From: Asparagopsis taxiformis
Lineage: Eukaryota; Rhodophyta; Florideophyceae; Bonnemaisoniales; Bonnemaisoniaceae
Reading direction: 5' to 3'
DNA: 64,000 bases
Assembly (NCBI GenBank): GCA_030407315.1
Contig: JALQPE010000481.1
Coordinates: forward strand, 1-64,000
Shown one piece after another: positions 22,083 to 33,445 of this stretch. Position 1 is the stretch's first letter. Each line of letters begins with the position of its first letter. Below the pieces are notes generated by a model. It had not been told where the DNA came from and did not search any database. It was given only the letters and a program-made list of their open reading frames with translations. The position numbers and the translations under genes were made by a program.

Positions 22083-25000
22083 ATGGAGAGTAATACTTCC
22101 GGCATCCGCATCGAGAAGCTGGATTATTCAAACTTCCACTCATGGAAGCAGAAGATGGAACTCATCCTCGGCCACCGCGAGGTGGACGACATGATTGATC
22201 CTAATCTTCGCCCTAGACGTCCGACAGACCAAGAAGAGCTCTTAAAATGGCTTCGCAAAGACAAGTCAGCTCGAATGGCCATCGGAATTACCTTGTCGGA
22301 TGAAATGCTCAAAAATGTTGCACACACCACGACTGCCTTAGAAATGTGGCAAGAGATCTGCAACGTGCATCAAACGCACACTCTCCTCAACAAACTCGCT
22401 GCAAGGCGCGACTTTTACACAGCGACTATGAAGCCAGGTGAACAGATGCTCGTATACATCAACCGTGTTCGACAAATGGCAACGGTACTATCAGCAATGG
22501 GCGTCGACATTGATGATAAAGAAATGGCTATGGCTGTTCTCAATGGCCTCCCATCTTCCTTCCAGACGCTGATAACCGCTCTTGATGCAATTGGAGATGA
22601 AGATCCTACCTTCACATTCGACAAAGTTCGCAGTCTCCTCCTTCAGGAAGAACGCAGGGCAGCTATTTTAAAACCGGGAAGTTCCTCAACAGACACAGCC
22701 GCTCTACTTTCCAAGTCTGGAAAACAGTTTGGGAACAACCGGAAGAAGTGTACCCATTGCGGTCGAACAAATCACACCGAGCCATATTGCTGGCAGAAGT
22801 ATGGAAGACCATCTCGCTCCCGCTCGAATAATAAACCACGCAGTTCTCCGAACTTGTCTCTGGCGCAGGGGAATATTGGCTCTATGGCAGCCGTAGCCAC
22901 TGAGACTGAACCGAGCAATGAGGAAGAAAAGGAGTACGTCTGCCTTTTGTCAGCCTGTTCGGATTCAGCTAAGTCGGTACAAATAACATCTACATGGTAC
23001 ATCGACTCCGCTGCTACCTCACACATGACCTTCGATCGCTCAATGTTTGTCTCGTACCGTTCCGTGACTCCGTTCCAAGTGATTCTCGGAGACAAATCCA
23101 CTTCTGTAGCAGTAGGATGTGGCGATGTCAAACTGTCACTCCTTGTCAATGGGAAGGCAAGAATCTGCATACTCCAGGACGTTCTCCACGTCCCCTCCTT
23201 CGTATTCTCACTCATATCCGTTAGTACTCTCACGGCTCGAGGAATTGGAGTTCAGTTCATGAACAATGCAGTCCTCTTAACCCAAAACGGGGAATCAATA
23301 GCTACTGGCCATAGACGCCACGGGCTCTATGCAATTGACCTCTACATGCCCTCCAGAAATAAACAACAGCCCTTTGAATTAGCTTGCATCGCGTCACTGC
23401 AGCTGTGGCATGAGCGACTTGGGCATGTTCACAAAAAACGGAATCTCTCGTATGGCAAAGACATCAGCGGTCAAAGGACTCCGAATCAAACCTGAGCAGT
23501 CCCCACCTGAAAATCTATGTGAAGGGTGTGTTACTGGTAAAATGCCTCGTGCTGCTATCCCAAATTCTCCGAGACAAGAGCCTCCGAGCTTCTCCAACTG
23601 ATCCACACAGATCTGGCAGGGCCAATGGAAATACGTTCGAAAGGGGGAGCTCGATACTTCGTGACCTTCATCGATGATAAGTCTCGCTACCTAAGTGTAT
23701 CCGCTCCACCGTAAGTCGGATTGTTTCGATGCATTCCAACGATTTCTGCGCCTCACTGAAACTCAAACAGGATGCAAACTTCGTCAACTACGCTCAGACG
23801 GAGGGGGAGAGTACTTCTCAAACGAATTCAGCTCTTTCCTTGAACACAGGGGTATCCAACGTCAAACTACCTGTGCCTACACTCCCCAGCAAAACGGAGT
23901 TGCGGAACGCATGAATCGCACCCTTAAGGACCATATGCGGGCCATGCTTCTCCACAATTCCACTCCATTGGAGTTCTGGGCGGAAGCACTTTCTTGTGCT
24001 TCCTACATTCGAAATCGTCTCACCAGCCGTGCTATCCCCGCTGGAACCACTCCATATGAGCTATGGTAGGGCGGAAGCCTAACATTGCACACCTGCGAAC
24101 ATTTGGATGCATTTGTTGGTACAAACTGCCGAACACACATCTCCAAGCGCTCGATTCCCGTGCTGTTCAGGCTATTATGCTAGGGTATGCAACATCACAG
24201 AAGGCATATAAACTGTGGGATCTAACGAATGAGAAAATAGTTGTCTCTCGCGATGTCGTTTTCGAGGAGACGAGGTCGAGGAAACTACCGTCACATCTAG
24301 ACATTACTGGAGCTGATGTCAGTCTAGAAGATACCTCACAAGACCCAATGAGGGAAAACCCTTATGGAGGAACTCCCAGAAATGAATATTCTTCCTCCCA
24401 TTCAGGTTCAGATTCGGACCATATTTCACCTCAATCACCTCCGCCAACGCCATCCTACAGTCAAGATGCCTCGTTACTCAATGCTCCCCGTAAATCGTCT
24501 CGCACCCGCAAACCTCCGAGTGAGTGGTGGAGAAACCACTGCACTCGTCACTACCGCGTCCGATCCTACTCCAGAACACTCCTCACCTTCACTGAGGTGA
24601 CAAGGGGGAGGAGAAAGAACTTTGGATCGGTGCCATTCAGTCTGAAATGAAATTTCCCTTTATACAAACCGCACCTGGATTTTGGTCCCTCGCAGTGAAG
24701 CTGTCAACCTACTTTCATCCAAATGGGTGTTCAAACGCAAAGATGTTGTCAGTGAACTGGTGAGCACTCGGTCAAACATAAAGCTCGCCTGGTAACTCGG
24801 GGATTCCAGCAGAAGTACGGTGTTGACTATGCTGAAACATATGCATGAGGTTGTCAAGTTCTGCACTAATCGCATGTTCTGTCGCTCTCACTGTCCATCA
24901 CGACCTCCATTGCGATCAAATGGACGTCAAGACAGCTTTCCTCTACGGAGACCTCGAACAAGACATATACATGGAACAACCGGAAGGGCTTTGTCGACCC

Positions 25001-26168
25001 GAAGTATCCTAATCATGTTGCAAACTGCAGAAAGCTCTCTATGGACTAAAAACAGGCTCCGAGGCAATGGCACGCAAAGATCGACGAGTTTTCTCATTGA
25101 AAACTAGAATTCCAGAGTTCTCCGTACGACCAATGATTCTACGTCAAGGTACCGTAAAGATTCGATGATAGTCATGCCCTCTACGTTGATGACTCCTTAT
25201 CGCTTCAAGATCAGCAGAGACATGTTGAAGACGAGCTGAAGGCTGAGTTCAGCAGACGCTTCGAAATGAAAGATTGTGGGAAAGCTAGAGTGTGCCTCGG
25301 GCTGGAAATCGTAAGGGACTCAGCTAGAGGACTAACTTCATTTGAATCAACTCGGTACGCTGAAAAGGTATTGGAGATGATTCGGCATGGAGAACTCAAG
25401 CCCTGCTGCAACCCCTATGCAGCTCAGATTTCCATCAGTGATACTGAAACAGAGGCACATCGACTCTACATTATACCGCAAAGCCATTGGAAGCTGATGT
25501 ATCTCGCAGTGGGAACTCGCCCCGACATCGCATTGCTGTCGGAAGACTTACCCAATCGTGGAGACTCCAACCAAATCTCTCTGGGTTGCTGTCATCGTGT
25601 TCTAAGATACATTTCTGGCCTTCGAAGCCTTGGTGTGCTGTACAGGGCATCGAAGCCTCTGTCACTGTCGGATATAGTGACTCAGATTGAGGTGGTTGTA
25701 CGATCATCGGAAATCCACCAGCGGATACGTGTTCATGATGGCTGGAGCAGCGGTGAGCTGGAAATCTCACAAAACAGAGTTGTGTAGCGCAATCCTCCTC
25801 CGAAGCTGAATAATGGCTCTCAGCGCTGCGGTGAAGGAAGCTATTTGGTTGAGTAATATTGTTGGGTTTGGCTGTGGAAGCAGCTCAACGGATCCGATCC
25901 TAATCAATGTCGACAACCAAGGTTCCATCAAGATTACAGTAGGAACGATGTGCCTCAGGAACTTTACCAAACACATCGAGGCTTCGGATCACTTCGTCCG
26001 GATGGAGACTCAAGACGTTGTACGGCATTGACTACTGTCCCACATCAGATATGGCGGAAGATCTGATAACTGAAGCCTCTGGAAACGAGTTCAAATTTAT
26101 CAAGCTAAAGGAGATGAAGTCAGCGTGTCAGATATTTCATCCATCGAGCAGGTCAAAGAGGGGGAAGA
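22083..26168 (+). pseudogene. Broken copia gag-pol
   Basis: Starts MESNTSGIRIEKLDYSNFHS and stays open to 23495 (gag, CX2CX4HX4C knuckle, protease DSAATS, start of the GAG-pre-integrase domain). It then breaks by frameshifts and stops. Pieces of integrase (23695-24069: RSDGGGEYF, then GVAERMNRTL) and of the linker (24063-24650) remain, and the reverse transcriptase/RNase H part (24660-26168) is badly degraded. The gene reads into the LTR after a VKEGED stretch. It cannot encode an active polyprotein. Confidence 0.9.
26155..26168 (+). promoter_or_regulatory. Polypurine tract
   Basis: AAAGAGGGGGAAGA immediately before the 3' LTR. This is the expected plus-strand DNA priming site of an LTR retrotransposon. 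Confidence 0.85.
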
Positions 26169-26655
26169 TGTTGACTCACTGAGAATGGGCCTGGTAGGCC
26201 TAATTCCGTGAGAAAACTTTGACCCTCGATTTCTCTATGAAGGAGTGGTCTGAGCGCTCTGAAACATATCTCATTGTATTCAGCGTGCCCGAATTAGTCG
26301 GGTAGCAACTTCTCCGGGGCTCCTACGACACTCCATTACGGAGTAACTGGCCTCTGAAGTTTCAATTTGTTTGTCATAGTTTCAATTAGTAATTAGAAAT
26401 GCCAAGATGGGTTGCCATCATGGCACAGGGAAAATGTATGATAAGTGTACACGTGTGGATGATATGATAGAGAAGCCCACGTGTACCAGATTGGCAGCGG
26501 GTGCTTGCTAGGACAGACTGTCAGTGACAGTCTGTCTGGAGCAGTCTTGAACAGGCTGTCCTTAGCACCGCCGGCGCACCTCGGCGAGAATACAAATTAT
26601 GTAGTGAGCTCGCAGAATCAGTAAACCCTCGGTAAGCGACCAAACTTTATCAACA
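26169..26655 (+). repeat. LTR A: 3' LTR of the old copia and first LTR of the array
   Basis: 487 bp, TGTTGACTC...TATCAACA. It contains the GACAGACTGTCA inverted repeat at 26512-26536. It has GAATCAGTAAACCC near the 3' end, where other copies have GATTCAATAAACGC, so the AATAAA signal is lost. GGAAAATGTATG here has one T fewer than in the later LTRs. Confidence 0.9.
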
Positions 26656-26772
26656 ATCGATTGTGTGACGAAGATATAGGTGCGTAGATTCAAGGGGAAT
26701 CATTTATCTGTGTTGTGCGCATCGACATTTGTTTGGTTCAATACAGTCCCACAGCGTGTGAGGGTGTAAGTA

Positions 26773-26925
26773 ATGGAGCGGTTTGGTGATGAACATATGG
26801 CGTGTGCTGAGGTTGTCGGCGCTGCGTATATAGATATTGAGGATGTTGGCTCTGTTTGTTGGACAGTTAGGCCGTCTGATGGTGCTGGGAGCATGTCCAT
26901 CAGGGTCGTGGCGCCAATGTATTGA
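26773..26925 (+). CDS. Small 51-codon frame at the start of X (unit 1)
   Basis: ATG to TGA encoding a 50-residue peptide that starts MERFGDEHMACAEVVGAAYI and ends RVVAPMY. Composition is protein-like, and in every unit it lies at the same distance from the LTR (unit 2 at 31091-31243). It may be the 3' end of a gene cut off by the LTR. No family recognised. Confidence 0.35.
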   Translation: MERFGDEHMACAEVVGAAYIDIEDVGSVCWTVRPSDGAGSMSIRVVAPMY

Positions 26926-26964
26926 AGGAAGTATTTTTATTTTCAGATAATCAACTGGTCTTCA

Positions 26965-27020
26965 AACTAGCAGCAAGCTAGCAGCAAGCTAGCAGCAAGC
27001 TAGAGGCAAGCTAGCAGCAA
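26965..27020. repeat. 11-bp repeat AGCAAGCTAGC
   Basis: Five imperfect copies in unit 1 and four in later units. It lies just downstream (3') of the minus-strand gene ending at 27041. The copy number difference helps to order the units. Confidence 0.8.
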
Positions 27021-27040
27021 TCTGGAACGCATCTGGATTC

Positions 27041-27976
27041 TTACTTATTTTCTATATAGCGACGTAGATAGTCACGAGTAAATGCATCAGGATATCCCTC
27101 TTCTAGATCTGGAATTTCTAGCAGGACGGACTCCAGAAGGATGTTGTCCACCCATGCTCTCCCGTCAGATAAGAAAGAAGGATCGTAAGAGCATGTCAAT
27201 GAATTTTGGCCCGTCTTCTTGAACCAGTGCACCACAAATTTGGTAACATTACCAGGTCTGTCTTTCTTTCTTTTCACAACTTTAGCAACCCAAAATGGCT
27301 CATCATCTGTGCAGCTTTCCCCTATTACCGCCACGAACATATTTTCAGACGGCTCATAGTCAATTGACTGCTGCTTCTTCGGTGGCGGGAGTGTTGTAAC
27401 ATGACTGTTGTTCTCCGATCTCGAAACAGAATTAGATTCTGTTTCAGCTATTGTGGAAGAACCAGTCATCTTGAGCTTGTGTTTCCATTGCATGTCTAGA
27501 GAGAACCGAAAGGTCTCATGTAGGAACTTGTAGCACACTCCACAACCACCATAAGAATAAGAATTAAACTCCTTGACAAACATTGAGTTCAAAAATACAG
27601 CTCTTGTATCCCTGTCCATGTAAGCCACCTTCTCTGTGTCCTTAATCAGACTTTCGGTGTTGGCAAAGTGGAAACATCGCATTTTGCAACATGTCTTTTT
27701 GGAAAAAGCTTTGCTCGAAACTAGTGAGCTCATCTCGGCTGCCACTTTGAGGCGCTTCTGTTGAGAGATGGTCAGAGCTGAGGGCACTGGAGAGGCTCCA
27801 GGGGCGGTCGTAGGCTCACCGCAAGTTCTTGATGATGACGGCTTGGCTCTGGAGGCCGTTTCATGCTGAGTCCTTTTCAGAGGCTGACGTGGTGCCTTCA
27901 TTGCCAGAGGTCGCCGGGTGATTGACTGACGGGGAGACTTTCTTGCCTTTGAACGGCGTGAAGAATCTTGTTCCAT
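27041..27976 (-). CDS. X gene 1 (unit 1): cysteine cluster plus BAH/chromo-like tail
   Basis: 311 residues. Residues 1-75 are basic and proline/serine-rich (possible nuclear or DNA-binding region). At about 95-160 there is CCKMRC followed by CGVCYKFLHETF, a spacing like the N-terminal zinc region of several eukaryotic transposases (family memory, not searched). From about 210 to 300 a region with FWVAKVV, FVVHWFKKTG and YDPSFLSDG resembles a BAH or chromo/tudor-like beta fold. There is no catalytic motif. The start is the first ATG, 59 bp downstream of TATATAAG at 28035-28042. The gene diverges from the ParB-like gene in the same X unit. The frame is intact in all four units, which fits recent amplification as well as function. 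Confidence 0.6.
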   Translation of the reverse strand: MEQDSSRRSKARKSPRQSITRRPLAMKAPRQPLKRTQHETASRAKPSSSRTCGEPTTAPGASPVPSALTISQQKRLKVAAEMSSLVSSKAFSKKTCCKMRCFHFANTESLIKDTEKVAYMDRDTRAVFLNSMFVKEFNSYSYGGCGVCYKFLHETFRFSLDMQWKHKLKMTGSSTIAETESNSVSRSENNSHVTTLPPPKKQQSIDYEPSENMFVAVIGESCTDDEPFWVAKVVKRKKDRPGNVTKFVVHWFKKTGQNSLTCSYDPSFLSDGRAWVDNILLESVLLEIPDLEEGYPDAFTRDYLRRYIENK

Positions 27977-29137
27977 GTCGTATTGCTGTTGCAGTGTTAG
28001 CTAGCTAGATAGACTTCAAATCCTCCACGGACTGCTTATATACATCCAGAACCTGATTCAGATCACATGAATCTACATATTTTATAAATCTGGAAGTTGT
28101 TTTTCTTCTTTCGGCTATCAAAATTTTCACCAAGTATTGAAATGTATTTGCAATTCCGCTGCTATTTCATGCCATCATTCAACTCCTAAACAGAATTTGA
28201 TTCCGTAGAAAGGAGTAATGGTCACTTGGAATTTCTATCCAATGTGAACTTTTTGGGTGCTCCTGACGTGATGAATACATTCTCGTTCGCAAGAGCAGTA
28301 GTGTTGGAAGCGTCGAAGTTATTATGGGAGGCAGTGTATGAAGTGCATGATTTAGATCTATATCGTATATGTAGAGCTCATAGTACGTCAAAATGAAAGA
28401 ACAAGTTCCGAGATGCGTATGGTGGTAGCCTGAATCACAGTATCCGTCCAACTTGGTGATAGCTAGGGATAGCGAACGGTGAGAATAGAGACGAAAACCT
28501 ATCGGGCAATATTGATATTCGATGGACAGATGTGGACTTGCACATTCTTGGAAAACTATTCTAATGGATATTCAAAACCAAAATAAATGAGTGCAGTATT
28601 GGGAATAAAATATCAACGATATCCACAGCAACGCAAACTGCATTATCTGTGATGATTTGGAAGAAACAAAACAGGTTTTATCATTCTGTTCAGCTCATAC
28701 ATATTTTAAAAAATATTCGGGCCACGTCTACACCATCATCTATAGCCCAATATTGATATTTTTGGATGACTTGTACGCTGGTCGACATGATGGGTGCTTG
28801 TACCATTTCTCTGATGAGGTTTGTCACACTTTCCGCAGCAGATAATGCCGTTTATCAACTGTTGCTGTCACAACCGTCGACATGGCGTCCATGACCCGTC
28901 TTTACGTCTAGTCAGACCTAAAATGGATTCACCACCCAGCTTTTTTCAGCTCAACTTCAGAACATGGTTCTGTTTACAGCATTTTGATCTAATTGGAAAC
29001 GAAATTTCGCAACACCAATATTCTTTTCTAGACTTGTGAATAGCTTCGTATTTAGTCTCTCTCGGTGCAGAACATCGATCATAAGCAGTGTGTACTGATC
29101 AGCTGTTGCCTTCCGTCTCGTCTTCACATTTCCAGCT
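27977..29137. other. Divergent intergenic region of X
   Basis: 1.16 kb between the two X genes. It contains the TATA-like site of gene 1 and AT-rich sequence. The short frames (28179-28451 minus, 28657-29039 plus) have no recognisable domain. A CTTCACATTTCCAG acceptor-like sequence lies just before the ATG at 29138, so an untranslated 5' exon is possible. Confidence 0.5.
28035..28042 (-). promoter_or_regulatory. TATA-like box for X gene 1
   Basis: TATATAAG on the minus strand, ending 59 bp before the start codon of the 311-residue frame. Repeated in units 2-4 at the same place. Confidence 0.5.
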
Positions 29138-30526
29138 ATGACAGGGCCCTTCTTCAAAATGAAAAACAGATCTGTAGCCTCAGAAGCCCCTTCCGAGGGT
29201 CAAGATGCATCCGTCAAGGCACTATTCGCGGACGTTATGGAGGGCTCAACGAATAGTCGTGTTGACCCACGATCCTGTGTTCCATTAACTTCTGTTCGGC
29301 AAATTTCTAGATCAGGAGTGATGAGATTGAAGACAATCTTTAGCGGAACAATATCCACCCGATTGACAAGGAAAGAGAACGATATGCTTGACATTTGTGG
29401 CCAAGGCTTTGTGGCTGGCTCGGATAACGGGATTGTAGTTGAGCTAACTGGTGGCTTGAAGCGACATGTAGTCGACTACTTTTGATCTAAGACAGGTTCA
29501 GATGATCAATCCATTACAGAATCGCAGGCCATTCTAAAATCGGAAGATCGTTCTGTTTGGTACGGGGTTGTGGATGGAATGCACAGACTTACTGCTATCC
29601 TTGAGTTGATGGATGAGAGTCCGGATATCTGGGAGTCTTTTCTCTGGCCTGTGACTATTCTGAAAGGTGGTCACAGCCTCCAAGTTCTGAAGCAGCTTGG
29701 AAGACAGCAGAACAAGAAACACGACTCTTCTTTCTATATCGAATCTACTCTATATGATACTCTGGCTGGCCTTCGAGAGGAGTCAGATCGGCTGAGAACT
29801 ATGTCGAATGGGAAGCAACCAACTGCTAAACAGATAGCATCAGCATATGATGGCTGCCCACATCTCAAAGATAACACCATGAGGCAAACAGCGACCACAG
29901 CAGTTCGACTACCAATCAAAGTGATTCATGAGATCGGAATCATCATGAATGCGGAACATCCAGAGCTTGCCGAAACATCTATCACCGGAGACAAATTGGA
30001 TGTTCCAGTATCTTCTATGCAAACAAACGATTGCCGTGTTTACCGGAGGTTCATCAACATTACTTCGATAAAGTCTGCTACAAAATTTATGAATGCTTCG
30101 GGGCCTGATGCTCAGCAAAATCAAATCAACACGCTTTACCGACTGAGAGAAATCTCGAGAGCAAATAAGTTCAAGGCTTCATCTTACAAGATTACAGTAG
30201 AGCAATTTGAAAGTGCTTGCCACGCTTTGAGAGAGGCTCGGAAGTTCGAGGCTCTCATTGAAGATGAAGTCTGGCCTGTTGGGATGGAGACAGTCAAGAA
30301 TAACTTACTTCGTACAACCAAGTTTGATGCTGAAGTTGCTGCCAACTCGGGAAATGATACAGAAGTTCTAGATACTCTACTGAAGCAATACCGGAAAGTG
30401 AGCCCAGAATCCGCACCGCTAAAGGAAAAGAAGTTCAGGGAGTGTCACAGGAAACGTTCGGAATCTGATTCTGTTGACGAAGATGTTGACTCACTGAGAA
30501 TGGGCCTGGTAGGCCTAATTCCGTGA
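29138..30526 (+). CDS. X gene 2 (unit 1): ParB-like protein split by one in-frame TGA
   Basis: ATG at 29138, 115 codons, TGA at 29483-29485, then the same frame continues for 28 codons into a 318-codon frame to TGA at 30524. The second part has no ATG before VVDGMHRLTAILEL, which resembles the box II (GxHR) region of ParB/sulfiredoxin-fold proteins, followed by WPVTILKG as in ParB strands. The two parts are therefore probably one gene of about 460 residues. The TGA could be read through, removed by a short intron (acceptor AAGACAG ending 29495; weak GTGGC donors in phase at 29397 or 29451), or be a disabling mutation. The C-terminus runs into the LTR. Function is unknown; ParB-like folds bind DNA, hydrolyse CTP or cut DNA in different families. 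Confidence 0.6.
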
Positions 30527-30971
30527 GAAAACTTTGACCCTCGATTTCTCTATGAAGGAGTGGTCTGAGCGCTCTGAAACATATCTCATTGTATTCAGCG
30601 TGCCCGAATTAGTCGGGTAGCAACTTCTCCGGGGCTCCTACGACACTCCATTACGGAGTAACTGGCCTCTGAAGTTTCAATTTGTTTGTCATAGTTTCAA
30701 TTAGTAATTAGAAATGCCAAGATGGGTTGCCATCATGGCACAGGGAAAATGTTATGATAAGTGTACACGTGTGGATGATATGATAGAGAAGCCCACGTGT
30801 ACCAGATTGGCAGCGGGTGCTTGCTAGGACAGACTGTCAGTGACAGTCTGTCTGGAGCAGTCTTGAACAGGCTGTCCTTAGCACCGCCGGCGCACCTCGG
30901 CGAGAATACAAATTATGTAGTGAGCTCGCAGAATCAGTAAACCCTCGGTAAGCGACCAAACTTTATCAACA
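30484..30971 (+). repeat. Array LTR 2 (chimeric)
   Basis: 488 bp. It has TGTTATG in the middle, as in LTR 5, but the AATCAGTAAACCC 3' end of LTR A. Confidence 0.9.
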
Positions 30972-31347
30972 ATCGATTGTGTGACGAAGATATAGGTGCG
31001 TAGATTCAAGGGGAATCATTTTATCTGTGTTGTTGCGCATCGACATTTGTTTGGTTCAATACAGTCCCACAGCGTGTGAGGGTGTAAGTAATGGAGCGGT
31101 TTGGTGATGAACATATGGCGTGTGCTGAGGTTGTCGGCGCTGCGTATATAGATATTGAGGATGTTGGCTCTGTTTGTTGGACAGTTAGGCCGTCTGATGG
31201 TGCTGGGAGCATGTCCATCAGGGTCGTGGCGCCAATGTATTGAAGGAAGTATTTTTATTTTCAGATAATCAACTGGTCTTCAAACTAGCAGCAAGCTAGC
31301 AGCAAGCTAGAGGCAAGCTAGCAGCAATCTGGAACGCATCTGGATTC

Positions 31348-32283
31348 TTACTTATTTTCTATATAGCGACGTAGATAGTCACGAGTAAATGCATCAGGAT
31401 ATCCCTCTTCTAGATCTGGAATTTCTAGCAGGACGGACTCCAGAAGGATGTTGTCCACCCATGCTCTCCCGTCAGATAAGAAAGAAGGATCGTAAGAGCA
31501 TGTCAATGAATTTTGGCCCGTCTTCTTGAACCAGTGCACCACAAATTTGGTAACATTACCAGGTCTGTCTTTCTTTCTTTTCACAACTTTAGCAACCCAA
31601 AATGGCTCATCATCTGTGCAGCTTTCCCCTATTACCGCCACGAACATATTTTCAGACGGCTCATAGTCAATTGACTGCTGCTTCTTCGGTGGCGGGAGTG
31701 TTGTAACATGACTGTTGTTCTCCGATCTCGAAACAGAATTAGATTCTGTTTCAGCTATTGTGGAAGAACCAGTCATCTTGAGCTTGTGTTTCCATTGCAT
31801 GTCTAGAGAGAACCGAAAGGTCTCATGTAGGAACTTGTAGCACACTCCACAACCACCATAAGAATAAGAATTAAACTCCTTGACAAACATTGAGTTCAAA
31901 AATACAGCTCTTGTATCCCTGTCCATGTAAGCCACCTTCTCTGTGTCCTTAATCAGACTTTCGGTGTTGGCAAAGTGGAAACATCGCATTTTGCAACATG
32001 TCTTTTTGGAAAAAGCTTTGCTCGAAACTAGTGAGCTCATCTCGGCTGCCACTTTGAGGCGCTTCTGTTGAGAGATGGTCAGAGCTGAGGGCACTGGAGA
32101 GGCTCCAGGGGCGGTCGTAGGCTCACCGCAAGTTCTTGATGATGACGGCTTGGCTCTGGAGGCCGTTTCATGCTGAGTCCTTTTCAGAGGCTGACGTGGT
32201 GCCTTCATTGCCAGAGGTCGCCGGGTGATTGACTGACGGGGAGACTTTCTTGCCTTTGAACGGCGTGAAGAATCTTGTTCCAT
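31348..32283 (-). CDS. X gene 1, unit 2
   Basis: Translates to the same 311 residues as the unit 1 copy at 27041-27976. Confidence 0.6.
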   Translation of the reverse strand: MEQDSSRRSKARKSPRQSITRRPLAMKAPRQPLKRTQHETASRAKPSSSRTCGEPTTAPGASPVPSALTISQQKRLKVAAEMSSLVSSKAFSKKTCCKMRCFHFANTESLIKDTEKVAYMDRDTRAVFLNSMFVKEFNSYSYGGCGVCYKFLHETFRFSLDMQWKHKLKMTGSSTIAETESNSVSRSENNSHVTTLPPPKKQQSIDYEPSENMFVAVIGESCTDDEPFWVAKVVKRKKDRPGNVTKFVVHWFKKTGQNSLTCSYDPSFLSDGRAWVDNILLESVLLEIPDLEEGYPDAFTRDYLRRYIENK

Positions 32284-33445
32284 GTCGTATTGCTGTTGCA
32301 GTGTTAGCTAGCTAGATAGACTTCAAATCCTCCACGGACTGCTTATATACATCCAGAACCTGATTCAGATCACATGAATCTACATATTTTATAAATCTGG
32401 AAGTTGTTTTTCTTCTTTCGGCTATCAAAATTTTTCACCAAGTATTGAAATGTATTTGCAATTCCGCTGCTATTTCATGCCATCATTCAACTCCTAAACA
32501 GAATTTGATTCCGTAGAAAGGAGTAATGGTCACTTGGAATTTCTATCCAATGTGAACTTTTTGGGTGCTCCTGACGTGATGAATACATTCTCGTTCGCAA
32601 GAGCAGTAGTGTTGGAAGCGTCGAAGTTATTATGGGAGGCAGTGTATGAAGTGCATGATTTAGATCTATATCGTATATGTAGAGCTCATAGTACGTCAAA
32701 ATGAAAGAACAAGTTCCGAGATGCGTATGGTGGTAGCCTGAATCACAGTATCCGTCCAACTTGGTGATAGCTAGGGATAGCGAACGGTGAGAATAGAGAC
32801 GAAAACCTATCGGGCAATATTGATATTCGATGGACAGATGTGGACTTGCACATTCTTGGAAAACTATTCTAATGGATATTCAAAACCAAAATAAATGAGT
32901 GCAGTATTGGGAATAAAATATCAACGATATCCACAGCAACGCAAACTGCATTATCTGTGATGATTTGGAAGAAACAAAACAGGTTTTATCATTCTGTTCA
33001 GCTCATACATATTTTAAAAAATATTCGGGCCACGTCTACACCATCATCTATAGCCCAATATTGATATTTTTGGATGACTTGTACGCTGGTCGACATGATG
33101 GGTGCTTGTACCATTTCTCTGATGAGGTTTGTCACACTTTCCGCAGCAGATAATGCCGTTTATCAACTGTTGCTGTCACAACCGTCGACATGGCGTCCAT
33201 GACCCGTCTTTACGTCTAGTCAGACCTAAAATGGATTCACCACCCAGCTTTTTTCAGCTCAACTTCAGAACATGGTTCTGTTTACAGCATTTTGATCTAA
33301 TTGGAAACGAAATTTCGCAACACCAATATTCTTTTCTAGACTTGTGAATAGCTTCGTATTTAGTCTCTCTCGGTGCAGAACATCGATCATAAGCAGTGTG
33401 TACTGATCAGCTGTTGCCTTCCGTCTCGTCTTCACATTTCCAGCT

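Larger units (their letters stand above)
20555..26655 (+). mobile_element. Decayed Ty1/copia retrotransposon (+ strand)
   Basis: 5' LTR (first 23 bp missing), tRNA-Met-type primer site, leader intron, zinc-finger gene, broken gag-pol, polypurine tract and 3' LTR, in order. The two LTRs differ at many positions, so it is much older than the minus-strand copies at 45553-55916. Confidence 0.9.

Noticed and set aside
26700..26900. 66-codon minus-strand frame at the start of X
   Set aside because: Antisense to the more protein-like 51-codon plus-strand frame; its end changes between units because of single-base gaps.
28179..28451. 90-codon minus-strand frame in each X unit
   Set aside because: No motif and AT-rich composition; present in all units only because the units are near identical.
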